Source: G963717155 sp963717155 (GTDB lineage: Bacteria > Actinomycetota > Thermoleophilia > Gaiellales > JALYLC01). Taken from it: DNA of 64,000 bases. Where the stretch lies: contig OY970326.1 in the NCBI GenBank assembly GCA_963717155.1, forward strand, positions 1,426,001 through 1,490,000, written 5' to 3'. Below the pieces are notes generated by a model. It did not search any database. It saw nothing but the letters and a program-made list of their open reading frames with translations, and was not told where the DNA came from. Below, piece after piece: positions 1 to 9,110 of this stretch (within the stretch, counting starts at the first letter, position 1; each line of letters opens with the position of its first letter). The position numbers and the translations under genes were made by a program.

Positions 1-35
1 GCACGCCCGCAACCCGAAGGGCGCTCCCCGGGCAG

Positions 36-41
36 TACGAT
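36..41 (+). promoter_or_regulatory. -10 box of ispG, apparently leaderless
   Basis: TACGAT ends six bases before the ATG at 48, so transcription would begin at or next to the start codon. No Shine-Dalgarno sequence fits in between. The same arrangement recurs before many genes in this window. Confidence 0.5.
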
Positions 42-47
42 GCAGAC

Positions 48-1164
48 ATGGCCAGCGAGCGACGCATCGTGGTCGGAGGCGTGCCGATCGGGGGCGGGTC
101 CCCCGTGACGGTGCAGTCGATGACCACCACCAAGACGCACGACGTCGAGGCGACGATGGCGCAGATCGACCGGCTGGTCGAGGCAGGCGTCGACATCGTC
201 CGCGTCGCCGTCCCGGGGATTCCGGACGCGGACGCGCTGCCCGAGCTCGTCGAGCGCACGCCCGTGCCGGTGATCGCCGACATCCACTTCAACGCCTCGC
301 TCGCGCTGCGCGCGATCGACGCAGGCGTCGCTGCCGTGCGGATCAACCCCGGCAACATCGGCGGCCCCGACAAGGTCGAGCAGGTCGTGCGGCGCGCCCA
401 GGAGCGCGGCACGCCGATGCGGATCGGCGCGAACTCCGGCTCACTGCCGGAGCACCTGCGCTGGACCGCGACGGCGGATCCTTCCGGCGCGCTCGTCCGG
501 GCGGCCATGGAGGAGGTCGAGATCCTCGAGCGGCTCGAGTTCCGCGAGTTCAAGATCTCGGTCAAGTCGAGCTCGCGTGCCGGTCATGATCGAGGCCTAC
601 CGCCGCCTGTCGGAGCTCGTGCCGTACCCGCTCCACCTCGGCGTGACCGAGGCCGGGACCGCGTTCACGGGCACCGTCAAGAGCGCCGTCGGCATCGGCT
701 CGCTGCTCGCGTCGGGCATCGGCGACACGATTCGCGTGTCGCTCTCGACGGACCCCGTCGAGGAGGTCAAGGCGGGCTACGCGATCCTCAAGGCGCTCGG
801 CCTGCGCAAGCAGGGTCCCGAGCTCATCGCCTGCCCGTCGTGCGGGCGGACGAACGTCGAGGTGCACGAGCTCGCCGAGCAGGTCGAGGCCCGTCTCGGG
901 CAGTACGCCGAGCACTTCGAGGTCGCGGTCATGGGGTGCGCGGTGAACGGTCCCGGCGAGGCAGGGGATGCCGACTTCGGGATCGCTGGAGGTCGGGACG
1001 CGGGCTTCATCTACGCGCACGGCGCGGTGCTCCGGAAGGTCGACCAGGCCGTGCTCGTCGACGAGCTGTTCGGCGAGATCGACGCCTGGATCGCCGCCGG
1101 CATGCCTCGGCCCGAGCGCGGGACGCGGAAGCGCGATCTCACGCTGCCGGTCGTGACGCTCTAA
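48..1164 (+). CDS. ispG: 4-hydroxy-3-methylbut-2-enyl diphosphate synthase (IspG/GcpE), one frameshift
   Basis: IspG catalyses the penultimate step of the MEP isoprenoid pathway, reductively opening the cyclic diphosphate MEcPP to HMBPP with a 4Fe-4S cluster. The N-terminal TIM-barrel half is clear (VQSMTTTKTHDV near the start, then RINPGNIG). The C-terminal half carries the cluster cysteines in CPSCGRTNVE and MGCAVNGPGEA. The frame breaks near base 575, where one extra C separates KISVKSSS from VPVMIEAYR. Without that base the protein is 371 residues, the usual length. The ATG at 48 follows a -10 box closely. Function is secure; the frameshift is most likely a sequence error. Confidence 0.93.
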
Positions 1165-1173
1165 GCTCGCCCG

Positions 1174-1353
1174 ATGCGTCCAATCCGGAGTCTGATGGTG
1201 TTCGCCGCGGGTGTGACCGCGGCGACGCCGCGTGGTCGAGCAGCCGTGAAGCGCGCGATCGGCGCGGCGCGCAAGGCCCGCGCGAAGCACCACACGTGGC
1301 ACGAGGTGCCGCCGCCGGATGGGGTTCCCGAGCGCGTTCCGCCGCGGGACTGA
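1174..1353 (+). CDS. small basic hypothetical protein, 59 aa
   Basis: An open frame begins with ATG ten bases after the ispG stop and ends TGA at 1351-1353. It starts MRPIRSLMVFAAGVTAATPR, a short hydrophobic stretch, then a lysine/arginine-rich middle (KRAIGAARKARAKHH) and a proline-rich tail ending VPERVPPRD. The layout suggests a small membrane-associated basic protein, but I do not recognise the family. Its position right behind ispG would allow co-transcription. In DNA this GC-rich a chance frame of this length is common, so confidence is modest. Confidence 0.4.
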   Translation: MRPIRSLMVFAAGVTAATPRGRAAVKRAIGAARKARAKHHTWHEVPPPDGVPERVPPRD

Positions 1354-1400
1354 GGGCGAGCTGAAGCCGCGAGCGCGCTGCGGAGGCCGGGCGTGGGACA

Positions 1401-1517
1401 TGCCATCCTCGGACAAGGCGCAGGTGGGGAGCGTGGCTCTCGGAACCTAGCCGCGGTCCCGTAAGGCGCTGCGCGGACGTATTCGATCCGTCGAAATGGT
1501 GTTCGCGGTTAGACCGC
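1401..1517 (-). repeat. 117 bp repeat unit, copy A (reverse)
   Basis: Read on the minus strand it begins with the hairpin GCGGTCTAACCGC, continues with CGACGGATCGAATACGTC and GGTTCCGAGAGCCACGCTC, and ends CCGAGGATGGCA. It is the left outer arm of element 1. Confidence 0.8.
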
Positions 1518-1650
1518 GAACGCAATCGGGCGAAGATCACAGGTTGAGACGAGTGCGCGACGGAGGCAGGTGGCGAGGGTTCGAAGGATCACGGGTCGCG
1601 CTCGAAGGGTTCGGACCCTCGACCTGTGGATCTTGGTCGACTATTTCGTT

Positions 1651-1768
1651 TGCGGCCTATCCGCGATCACGGTTGCGATGGGACGAATACGTCCGCGCTG
1701 CGCTTCACGGGACCGTCGATAGGTTCCGAGAGCCACGCTCCCGACCTGCGTCTTTTCTGAGGCTGGCA
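1651..1768 (+). repeat. 118 bp repeat unit, copy B (direct)
   Basis: It begins TGCGGCCTATCCGCGATCAC and ends CTGAGGCTGGCA. It differs from copy C at five positions and is offset from it by 134 bp, so B and C are a recent tandem duplication. Confidence 0.85.
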
Positions 1769-1784
1769 TGTGGCCTATGTTCGT

Positions 1785-1902
1785 TGCGGCCTATCCGCGA
1801 TCACGGTTGCGATGGGACGAATACGTCCGCGCTGCGCTTCACGGGACCGTCGCGAGGTTCCGAGAGCCACGCTCTTGACCTGCGTCTTTTCCGAGGCTGG
1901 CA
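1785..1902 (+). repeat. 118 bp repeat unit, copy C (direct)
   Basis: The second tandem copy, nearly identical to B, ends CCGAGGCTGGCA and forms the right outer arm of element 1. The dnaE promoter starts about 40 bases further on. Confidence 0.85.
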
Positions 1903-1943
1903 ATGACCCCTACGACCTGTTGCCGGGTCGCGCTCGCGCATCG

Positions 1944-1972
1944 TTGGGTTCCGCCGGTCGCGTGACTACACT
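1944..1972 (+). promoter_or_regulatory. dnaE promoter
   Basis: TTGGGT (1944-1949) and TACACT (1967-1972) are separated by 17 bases, a good sigma-70-type pair. The -10 box ends nine bases before the GTG at 1982, so the mRNA is probably leaderless. Confidence 0.55.
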
Positions 1973-1981
1973 GGCTTGCCC

Positions 1982-4900
1982 GTGGCCGACCCCGCCTACG
2001 TTCACCTTCACGTCCACTCCGAGTACTCGGTGCTCGACGGCGCCTGTCGGATCCCCCAGCTCGTGCAGCGCGCCGCCGATCTCGGCATGCCCGCCGTGGG
2101 GCTCACCGACCACGGCTCGATGGCCGGGGCGGTCGAGCTCTACAAGGCTGCGGGGAAGGTCGGGATCAAGCCGCTGCTCGGCTGCGAGGTGTACGTCGTC
2201 CCCGACCGGCGCGAGCGCCACCGCCACGAGGGCGAGCGGTCCTGGAGCCACCTGACGCTGCTCGCCGAGACGACGGCCGGCTACCACAACCTCGTCAAGC
2301 TGTGCACGCTCGGGTTCCTCGAGGGCTACTACTACAAGCCGCGCGTCGACTACGAGCTGCTCGAGCGCTACGCCGACGGGCTGATCTGCCTGTCCGGGTG
2401 CATGGCCGGGGTCACCTGCCAGGCGCTGGCTCGCGGCGACGAGCCGCGCGGCGCGCGCCGAGCTCGACCGCCTCGTGTCGATCTTCGGACGCGACGACGT
2501 CTACGTCGAGCTGCAGGACGCCGGCATGGCCGAGCACGCCGAGATCAACCCGGGGCTCCTGCGAATCGCCGCCGACGCCGGCCTCCCGGTCGTCGGCACC
2601 GGCGACGTGCACTACCTGCACGCCGAGGACGCCGGGCCGCACGACGCGCTCCTCTGCATCCAGACGAACGCGCTCCTCGCCGACCAGAACCGCTTCCGCT
2701 TCAAGACGAACGAGTTCTACTTCAAGACCCCTGCCGAGATGCAGGCGCTGATGGCGCGCTGGGGCGACAACCTGCTCGCGCCGACGGTCGAGATCGCCGA
2801 GCGCTGCAACGTCGAGCTCGAGCTCGGGGCGCTGCGGCTCCCGCGCTTCGACGAGGCCGAGGGCGACAGCTTCGGCATGCTCCGCCGTCTCTGCGAGGAG
2901 GGGCTTGCACGCCGCTACTCGCACGTCGACGACGCGATCCGGGCGCGGCTCGAGTTCGAGCTGCAGACGATCAGCGAGATGGGCTTCGCCGACTACTTCC
3001 TGATCGTCTGGGACTTCGTGCGGTTCGCCAAGCAGAACGGCGTCACGGTCGGTCCGGGGCGCGGATCGGCTGCTGGCTCGCTCGTCGCGTACTGCCTGCA
3101 GATCACCGATCTCGATCCCGATCGCGAACGACCTGCTGTTCGAGCGCTTCCTGAACCCGGGCCGCAAGTCGATGCCCGACATCGACATCGACTTCTCGGT
3201 GCAGGGCCGCGAGCGCGTCTTCGCGTACGTCACCGAGAAGTACGGGCGCGATCGCGTCGCGCAGATCATCACGTTCTCGAAGCTGCAGGCGAAGGCCTCC
3301 GTGCGCGACGCGGGACGCGTGATGGGCATGCCCTACGGCGTCGTCGACCGCATCGCGAAGCTCATCCCCGAGGGTCCGAAGGTCAACTTCGCCGACTGCC
3401 TCAAGCCGGGCCAGGAGCTCGCGAAGGCCTGCGACGAGGACGAGGCCGCCCGCCAGATCGTCGAGATCGCGCGGCCGCTCGAGGGGCTGACGCGGGCCGA
3501 CTCGATCCACGCAGCCGGCGTCGTGATCGGCGACCGCCCGCTGATGGAGTACCTGCCGCTGCAGCAGAAGGGTGCGGGCGAGGCCGTCGTCACGCAGTTC
3601 ACGATGGGCGACGTCGAGGCGCTCGGCCTCCTCAAGATGGACTTCCTCGGCCTGCGCAACCTCGACGTGATCGACGAGGCCGTCCGCATCGTCCGCGAGT
3701 CGGCCGGCGTCGACCTCGGCGACCTGTCCGACCTGCCGCTGGACGATGCCCGCACCTACGAGATGCTCGCTCGCGCCGACACGCTGGGGGTCTTCCAGTT
3801 CGAGTCGTCGGGCATGCGCGACGCGTTGCGCGCGGTCAAGCCGACCTGCTTCGACGACCTCGTCGCGCTCGTGGCGCTGTACCGCCCGGGTCCGATGCAG
3901 AACATCCCGATGTACGCACGGCGCAAGAACGGGCAGGAGGAGACGACGTACCTGCATCCCAAGCTCGAGCCGATCCTCGGCTCGACGATGGGCATCACGG
4001 TGTACCAGGAGCAGTCGATGCAGATCGCCAAGGATCTCGGGGGCTTCTCGCCCGCCGAGGCCGACGATCTGCGCAAGGCGATCGGCAAGAAGATCCGCTC
4101 GCTGATGGCATCGCTCGAGACGAAGTTCCTCGAGGGCTGCGTCGCGAACGGCATCTCGAGCGAGGTCGCCCGCAGCCTGTGGGACGACAACGAGCGCTCG
4201 GCCGACTACTCGTTCAACAAGGCGCACTCCGCCTGCTACGCGCTCATCGCGTACCGCACGGCCTACCTGAAGGCGAACTACCCCGAGCCCTACATGGCCG
4301 CGCTGATCTCCTCGGTGATGCAGACCAAGGACAAGGTGCCGTTCTACGTCGCCGAGTGCGCGGACATGGGCATCGAGGTGCTGCCGCCCGACGTCAACAC
4401 GTCGGGCTCCGACTTCGTCGTGGTCGACGGGAAGATCCGCTTCGGCCTGACCGCGGTCAAGGGCGTGGGGGAGGGCGCGGTGCGCGCGATCGTGACGGCG
4501 CGCGAGGAAGGCGGCGCGTTCACCTCGGTCTGGGACATGTGCGAGCGGGTCGACGCGCAGGTGCTCAACAAGCGCGTGCTCGAGAGCCTGATCAAGTGCG
4601 GCGGGCTCGACTCGACCGGTGCGTCGCGCCGAGCGATGCTGGTGGCGTTCGAGACGGCGCTCGCGGCGGGCCAGAAGGCGCAGGCGGACGAGCAGCGGGG
4701 CCAGGGGTCGATCTTCGATCTCGGCGAGCCGGTCGAGGCGGGCGCTCCGTCGAGTCGCCACCACCCGCAGCTGCTCGAGGTCGAGTTCGATCGCCGGGAG
4801 CTGCTGGCGCTCGAGAAGGAGACGCTCGGCCTCTACCTCACCGAGCCATCCGCTCGCCGAGGTGCGCGACCAGCTGCGGCGCAAGGTCGATCTTCCGCTC

Positions 4901-5414
4901 GCCGAGCTCTCGTCGCGCAACGAGGGCGAGGTCGTGACCGTCGGCGGGATCGTCGCGAGCGTGCGCACGACGATGACCCGCAAGGGCGACCCGATGGCCT
5001 TCGTCCGCCTGGACGACGCCGTGTCGCAGGTGGAGGTCGTGGTCTTCAACTCGGCCTACGCCGCCTCGCGCGAGCATCTCTTCGAGGACCGCGTGCTCGT
5101 CGTGCGCGGGCGTGTCGACCGGCGCGAGGAGGGCGAGACGAAGGTCGTGGCGCTCGAGGTCACTCCCTTCGACGAGGTGCCGCTGACCGGCGAGGTACGG
5201 GTGCGCGTCGACGCGCGCACGGCGCCCGCGTCGTTCGTCGACGGGCTCGGGCGTGCGATCCGCGACTTCCCGGGCAGCAATCCGGTCGTGGTCGAGATGA
5301 GCACTGCGCGAGGGGCCGCGCAGGCTGCGCCTCGGGCCGGCCTACCGGGTGCGGCCGGCGCCCGACTTCTTCGCCGAGGTGCGGGTGCTCGGCGGCGAGG
5401 CGCAGCTCGTCTGA
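1982..5414 (+). CDS. dnaE: DNA polymerase III subunit alpha (DnaE), four frameshifts
   Basis: This is the catalytic subunit of the replicative DNA polymerase. The N-terminal PHP domain shows HLHVHSEYSVLDGA; the palm carries the catalytic aspartates in MPDIDIDFS; the fingers and helix-hairpin-helix region follow; an OB fold appears near the end (VVTVGGIVASVRTTMTRKG). Single extra bases break the frame near 2458, 3117, 4846 and 5308. Removing four bases gives 1142 residues, normal for DnaE. I chose the GTG at 1982, just behind the promoter, over an in-frame TTG at 1976. I see no PolC-type inserted proofreading exonuclease. Function is certain. Confidence 0.95.
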
Positions 5415-5477
5415 TGCGGGCTTCCTGCGACTCGTCGACCCGCTGACCGTTTTCGGGCGAGCATCCGCCACCGCTGC

Positions 5478-5483
5478 CACAAT
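5478..5483 (+). promoter_or_regulatory. possible -10 box of scpA
   Basis: CACAAT ends six bases before the GTG at 5490, in the 75-base gap after dnaE. It is a weaker match than the other leaderless boxes in the window. Confidence 0.3.
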
Positions 5484-5489
5484 GGCCGG

Positions 5490-6269
5490 GTGAGCGGCCC
5501 GACCATCCTCGAGCTCGAGCTCGACCTCGACGCGTACGCAGGCCCCTTCGACCTGTTGCTCGCGCTGGTGCTGCGCGAGGAGATCGACCTCGTCGAGGTG
5601 CCGGTCGCCGAGATCGTGATCGAGTACATCGAGCGCCTCGCCGAGGTGGAGGAGCTCGATCTCGAGGCGGTGTCCGAGTTCCTGCTGCTCGTGGCCGCAC
5701 TGTGCGAGGTCAAGGCTCGCCGGCTGCTCGGCGAGGGCGATAGCGACATCGAGGAGCAGGGCCCCGAGGAGGCTGCCGCCGAGCTCGCCGCCCGCCTCGC
5801 CGAGTACCAGCGCTTCCGTGCCGCCGCAGGCTGGCTCGGCGCGCGCCGAGAGGAGCTCGGCCGCCGCTTCTTCCGCACGGTTCGCGCACCGCTCGCCCCG
5901 AGACCGCTTCCCGCCGACCTGCCGGAGGAGCAGCCATCCGCGCTCGTCGAGGCGATCGTTCGCCTGCTCGAGCCACCGCAGCACCTCGACATCTCCGCCG
6001 TACGCGGGCGCAGCGTGCCGGTCGGCCCGTTCCTTCGCAGGTTCCGCGAGCTCCTGCGCTCGCGGGGGACGTTCCTGTTCGACGAGCAGGTCGAGGGGCT
6101 GTCGCGCGAGGAGCAGGCGGCCGCGTTCCTCGCACTGCTCGAGCTGTACAAGCGCGGCGAGCTGCGTGCCGGTCAGGCCGTGGCGTTCGGCCCGATCCGG
6201 GTCGCGAGGACGGTCGGCCTGCTCGCTGCGGTCCCGGTTGCAGCCGAGGCCGAGCAGGCCGTCGCATGA
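5490..6269 (+). CDS. scpA: segregation and condensation protein A
   Basis: ScpA is the kleisin that bridges the SMC heads in the bacterial condensin complex, with ScpB. The 259-residue protein has the family's N-terminal signature, DAYAGPFDLLLALVLREEID, followed by VSEFLLLVAALCEVKARRLL. The C-terminal winged helix that contacts the SMC head is recognisable. It overlaps scpB by four bases, so the two are translationally coupled. The partner smc lies at 41402 in the same window. The frame is intact. Confidence 0.93.
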   Translation: MSGPTILELELDLDAYAGPFDLLLALVLREEIDLVEVPVAEIVIEYIERLAEVEELDLEAVSEFLLLVAALCEVKARRLLGEGDSDIEEQGPEEAAAELAARLAEYQRFRAAAGWLGARREELGRRFFRTVRAPLAPRPLPADLPEEQPSALVEAIVRLLEPPQHLDISAVRGRSVPVGPFLRRFRELLRSRGTFLFDEQVEGLSREEQAAAFLALLELYKRGELRAGQAVAFGPIRVARTVGLLAAVPVAAEAEQAVA

Positions 6270-6841
6270 GCGGCGAGCTGACGCACGTCGTCGAGGCGCT
6301 GCTGTTCGTGAGCGGCGAGCCGTTGACGGTCGCCGAGCTCGCGACGGCTGCCGAGGCGCCTCCCGAGCGCGTCGAGCGCGCACTCGACGCGCTCGCCGAG
6401 CGGCACGCGGAGGGGCGCAGCGGCGTCGTGCTCGAGCGCGTCGCGCGTGGCTACGGGTTCCGCGCCGCGGCGACGACCGCCGAGGCGTGTGCACGGCTCC
6501 TGCAGCGCGCGCCGGATCGTGCCCTCTCGCCGGCCGCGCTCGAGACGCTCGCCGTGATCGCCTACCTGCAGCCCGTCGGGCGGCCGGAGATCACGCGGAT
6601 CCGCGGCGTATCGGCCGACGCCGCGGTCGCCGGCCTGCTGGAGCGCGGGCTGATCGAGGAGGCCGGTCGCACGGACGAGCGCGGCGGCGCCGTGCTGTAC
6701 CGCACGACCACCGTGTTCGACCGTGTGTTCGCCCTCGAAGCGGGCGTCGACGAGCTGCCACCGCTCCCGGATCTCGCCGATGGCGACGTCGACGAGCTGC
6801 GCGAGCGCCTGCACGCCGTCGCGGCCGAGCGCACGGGCTAG
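6266..6841 (+). CDS. scpB: segregation and condensation protein B
   Basis: ScpB forms a winged-helix dimer that binds the ScpA kleisin. The protein begins MSGELTHVVEALLFVSGEPL, typical of the family, and contains the conserved LSPAALETLAVIAYLQPVGR followed by RGVSADAAVAGLLERGLIEE. Length is 191 residues, as expected. The ATG overlaps the scpA stop codon. The frame is intact. Confidence 0.93.
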   Translation: MSGELTHVVEALLFVSGEPLTVAELATAAEAPPERVERALDALAERHAEGRSGVVLERVARGYGFRAAATTAEACARLLQRAPDRALSPAALETLAVIAYLQPVGRPEITRIRGVSADAAVAGLLERGLIEEAGRTDERGGAVLYRTTTVFDRVFALEAGVDELPPLPDLADGDVDELRERLHAVAAERTG

Positions 6842-6858
6842 GCCTCGCGCGGGCCGCG

Positions 6859-6864
6859 TACCCT
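6859..6864 (+). promoter_or_regulatory. -10 box of the pseudouridine synthase gene
   Basis: TACCCT ends six bases before the GTG at 6871. It lies in the 29-base gap after scpB and suggests a leaderless transcript in addition to read-through. Confidence 0.4.
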
Positions 6865-6870
6865 GCGCCC

Positions 6871-7605
6871 GTGGAAGAGGACGCACGCATCAACCGGTTC
6901 CTCGCGTCGGCGGGCTTCGGCTCGCGCCGCGCGGTCGAGGAGCTCGTCGCCGCGCGACGCGTGTCGCTGAACGGCGCCGTGGTCGAGACGCTCGGCGTGC
7001 GGGTGCGCAGCAGCGACGTCGTCAAGGTGGACGGGCGAGCCGTCCAGCCCGAGGCGTCGATCCACGTCCTCCTGCACAAGCCGGCAGGCGTCGTGACCAC
7101 CGCCCACGACCCGCAGGGGCGCCCGACCGTCGTCGAGCTCGTGCGCATTCCCCAGCGGCTCTTCCCGGTCGGACGGCTCGACGCGAACACGACGGGTGCG
7201 CTCGTCCTCACGAACGACGGAGCCCTCGCGAACCGGCTGATGCATCCGCGCTACGGCGTGGAGAAGACCTACCACGCGACGATCAGCCGGCTGCCGACCC
7301 CGCGCGGCCTCGCCGCGCTCGCGAACGGCGTGATGCTCGACGACGGTCCGACCGCGCCTGCCCAGGTAAGCCTGGTGCGCCGGGTGCCGCCGGTCGTCGA
7401 GCTCGTCCTGCACGAGGGGCGCAACCGCCAGGTGCGGCGCATGATCGAGTCGATCGGGCACTCCGTCGTGGCGTTGCACCGCCCGACCTACGGCGGGCTC
7501 GGGCTTGGCGGTCTCGCCCCGGGAACGTGGCGCTTCCTCACACCGGCCGAGATCGAGACGCTGCGCCGCAGCACCGTGGGAGGTCGGGCGCGGACGTCCG
7601 TCTGA
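6871..7605 (+). CDS. rluB: RluB/RsuA-family pseudouridine synthase
   Basis: This enzyme isomerises a uridine in rRNA to pseudouridine; the family includes RluB, RluE, RluF and RsuA. The N-terminal S4 RNA-binding domain (RINRFLASAGFGSRRAVEEL) is followed by the catalytic domain with GRLDANTTGALVLTNDGALA, which holds the catalytic Asp, and by the RNA-contacting HEGRNRQVRRM. At 244 residues it matches RluB/RsuA. The scpA-scpB-rluB order is widely conserved. The exact rRNA target cannot be read from sequence, though 23S (RluB) is likelier. Confidence 0.9.
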   Translation: MEEDARINRFLASAGFGSRRAVEELVAARRVSLNGAVVETLGVRVRSSDVVKVDGRAVQPEASIHVLLHKPAGVVTTAHDPQGRPTVVELVRIPQRLFPVGRLDANTTGALVLTNDGALANRLMHPRYGVEKTYHATISRLPTPRGLAALANGVMLDDGPTAPAQVSLVRRVPPVVELVLHEGRNRQVRRMIESIGHSVVALHRPTYGGLGLGGLAPGTWRFLTPAEIETLRRSTVGGRARTSV

Positions 7606-8050
7606 ACCGGTACCTCGCGCTTGCCGGGCTCGGCACGAGACGTTCCGTCGAGCGGCTCGCGCGGAGCGGGCGCATCGCGATCGGGGGCGTGGCCGCGACC
7701 GATCCCGCGCAGCCCGTCGGGCCGGGCGCGACCGGTCACGCTCGATGGCTACCCGCTCGAGGCCCGCAGTCCGTGCGGCGTCCTGGTGCGCGCGCCAGGA
7801 GGCGCGCTGCCACCGCTCGCGCATCCCGGCCGAGCTGCACGTTGCCGGGGTCAACGAGCACGAGCGGCTGGTGCTGGCGCTCGACGACGCGCGCCTGGCC
7901 GCGGCGCTCAGGGAACGGGGCTACGACCCGGGCCGCCTGATCGTCGGCGAGCTCGCCGACGGGGCGTTCCGACCGCTCTCACCCGCCGAGCTGGAGGCGG
8001 CCGACGTGTTCGCCCGGCGCCCTGCTTCGCGGCGCGCCCCTAGACTGTGA
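7596..8050 (+). CDS. S4-domain protein without a pseudouridine synthase core, frameshifted
   Basis: The N-terminus reads VRLNRYLALAGLGTRRSVER, a clear S4 RNA-binding domain, through GRIAIGG. Extra bases near 7735 and 7826 split the rest: correction joins VTLDGYPLEA to PAELHVAGVNEHERLVLALD and then YDPGRLIVGELADGAFRPLS. That gives about 150 residues and lacks the GRLD catalytic motif found in its upstream neighbour. The start is uncertain because no ATG/GTG precedes the S4 motif in frame. It may be a compact S4 protein or a decayed duplicate of the upstream synthase. Confidence 0.55.
8041..8046 (+). promoter_or_regulatory. -10 box of DAHP synthase gene
   Basis: TAGACT ends seven bases before the ATG at 8054 and overlaps the end of the preceding S4 frame. 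It fits the leaderless pattern. Confidence 0.5.
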
Positions 8051-8053
8051 GCC

Positions 8054-9106
8054 ATGCGCAACGGCGCTCAGACTGGCTCGCCCGAGATGATGGTCGTCAT
8101 GCGCGCGTCCGCGTCCGCGGAGGACGTTGCGCACATCGTCGGGCTGATCGAGGAGGCCGGCGGGGGCGCGCACGTCACCGAGGACGGTGACGCGACGGTC
8201 ATCGGAGCGATCGGCGAGCGCGCGCAGATCGCGGTGCTGCCGCTCGAGGGGCTCCCCGGCGTCGATCAGGTGCTGCCGCTGCGCAAGCCGTACAAGTGGG
8301 TCTCGCGCGAGTTCTCGAAGACCGACACCGTGATCGACGTGCTCGGCCACAAGATCGGCGCCGGCGCCTTCATGGTGATGGCCGGGCCGTGCTCGGTCGA
8401 GAGCTACGAGCAGACGCTGCAGGCAGCGCGCGCATGCGCCGCCGCCGGCGTGTCGGTGCTCCGCGGCGGAGCCTTCAAGCCGCGCTCGTCGCCGTACGCC
8501 TTCCAGGGCCTCGGCCTCGCCGCGCTCGACATCCTCGCGCAGGTGCGCGAGGACACCGGGCTGCCCGTCGCGACCGAGCTGATGGACGCTCGCGACCTCG
8601 AGGCCGTGTACGACCACGTCGACCTGATCTGGATCGGCGCGCGCAACATGCAGAACTTCAACCTGCTCTCCGAGATCGGCAAGATCGACAAGCCCGTGAT
8701 GCTCAAGCGCGGGATGGCGGCGACGGTCGAGGAGCTCCTGATGGCGGCCGAGTACGTGGCCAAGGAGGGGAACGAGCGCATCATCCTGTGCGAGCGCGGC
8801 ATCCGCACGTTCGAGCGCTCGACCCGCTTCACGCTCGACATCGGCGCGATCCCCGTGCTCAAGTCCGAGACGCACCTCCCGGTGATCGTCGATCCGTCGC
8901 ACGCCGCAGGCAAGCGCCAGCTGGTCGCGCCGCTCGCGCTGGCGGCGGTGGCGGCAGGCGCCGACGGGCTGATCGTCGAGACGCACCCGAACCCCGAGCA
9001 CGCGCTGTCGGACGCCGCGCAGCAGATCCCGAGCGCGCAGTTCGCGAGCTTCGTCGACGAGGTCGAGTCGTACCTCGCGGTGGCCGGCAAGACCCTGTCG
9101 CGGTAG
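8054..9106 (+). CDS. aroF: 3-deoxy-7-phosphoheptulonate (DAHP) synthase
   Basis: DAHP synthase condenses phosphoenolpyruvate with erythrose 4-phosphate, the first step of the shikimate pathway. The 350-residue protein has an N-terminal ferredoxin-like regulatory domain (about residues 10-75), then the TIM barrel with MVMAGPCSVES, GGAFKPRSSPYAFQGLG, the metal/PEP-site region LKRGMAAT, CERGIRTFE, and VDPSHAAGKR. This is the type I beta form seen in Thermotoga and Bacillus. It heads a cluster with tyrA and aroA. The frame is intact. The symbol follows common usage for this subtype; aroG is also used. Confidence 0.93.
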   Translation: MRNGAQTGSPEMMVVMRASASAEDVAHIVGLIEEAGGGAHVTEDGDATVIGAIGERAQIAVLPLEGLPGVDQVLPLRKPYKWVSREFSKTDTVIDVLGHKIGAGAFMVMAGPCSVESYEQTLQAARACAAAGVSVLRGGAFKPRSSPYAFQGLGLAALDILAQVREDTGLPVATELMDARDLEAVYDHVDLIWIGARNMQNFNLLSEIGKIDKPVMLKRGMAATVEELLMAAEYVAKEGNERIILCERGIRTFERSTRFTLDIGAIPVLKSETHLPVIVDPSHAAGKRQLVAPLALAAVAAGADGLIVETHPNPEHALSDAAQQIPSAQFASFVDEVESYLAVAGKTLSR

Positions 9107-9110
9107 ACCA

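Larger units (their letters stand above)
1401..1902. repeat. palindromic repeat element 1 (about 500 bp, three units)
   Basis: The gap between the small ORF and dnaE (1354-1981) is filled by a composite inverted repeat. One unit lies in reverse at 1401-1517 and two direct copies follow at 1651-1768 and 1785-1902. Outer ends read CCTCGG...CCGAGG; inner ends carry the mini-hairpin GCGGNCTANCCGC. The spacer 1518-1650 holds two shorter blocks also present, rearranged, in the element at 27674-28041. No transposase or conserved protein is encoded, so it is a non-autonomous repeat: MITE-like, REP-like or a structured RNA. Confidence 0.85.

Noticed and set aside
1496..1906. Open frames running through repeat element 1, and similar ones in element 2
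   Set aside because: The frames are not the same between copies and element 2 is read in a different frame. The conservation is of nucleotide stems, not codons.
1982..5414. Programmed ribosomal frameshifting in dnaE and other genes
   Set aside because: There is no repeated slippery sequence or pseudoknot at the breaks. They differ from gene to gene and most need the same +1 correction of an extra C or G, so sequence error is simpler.
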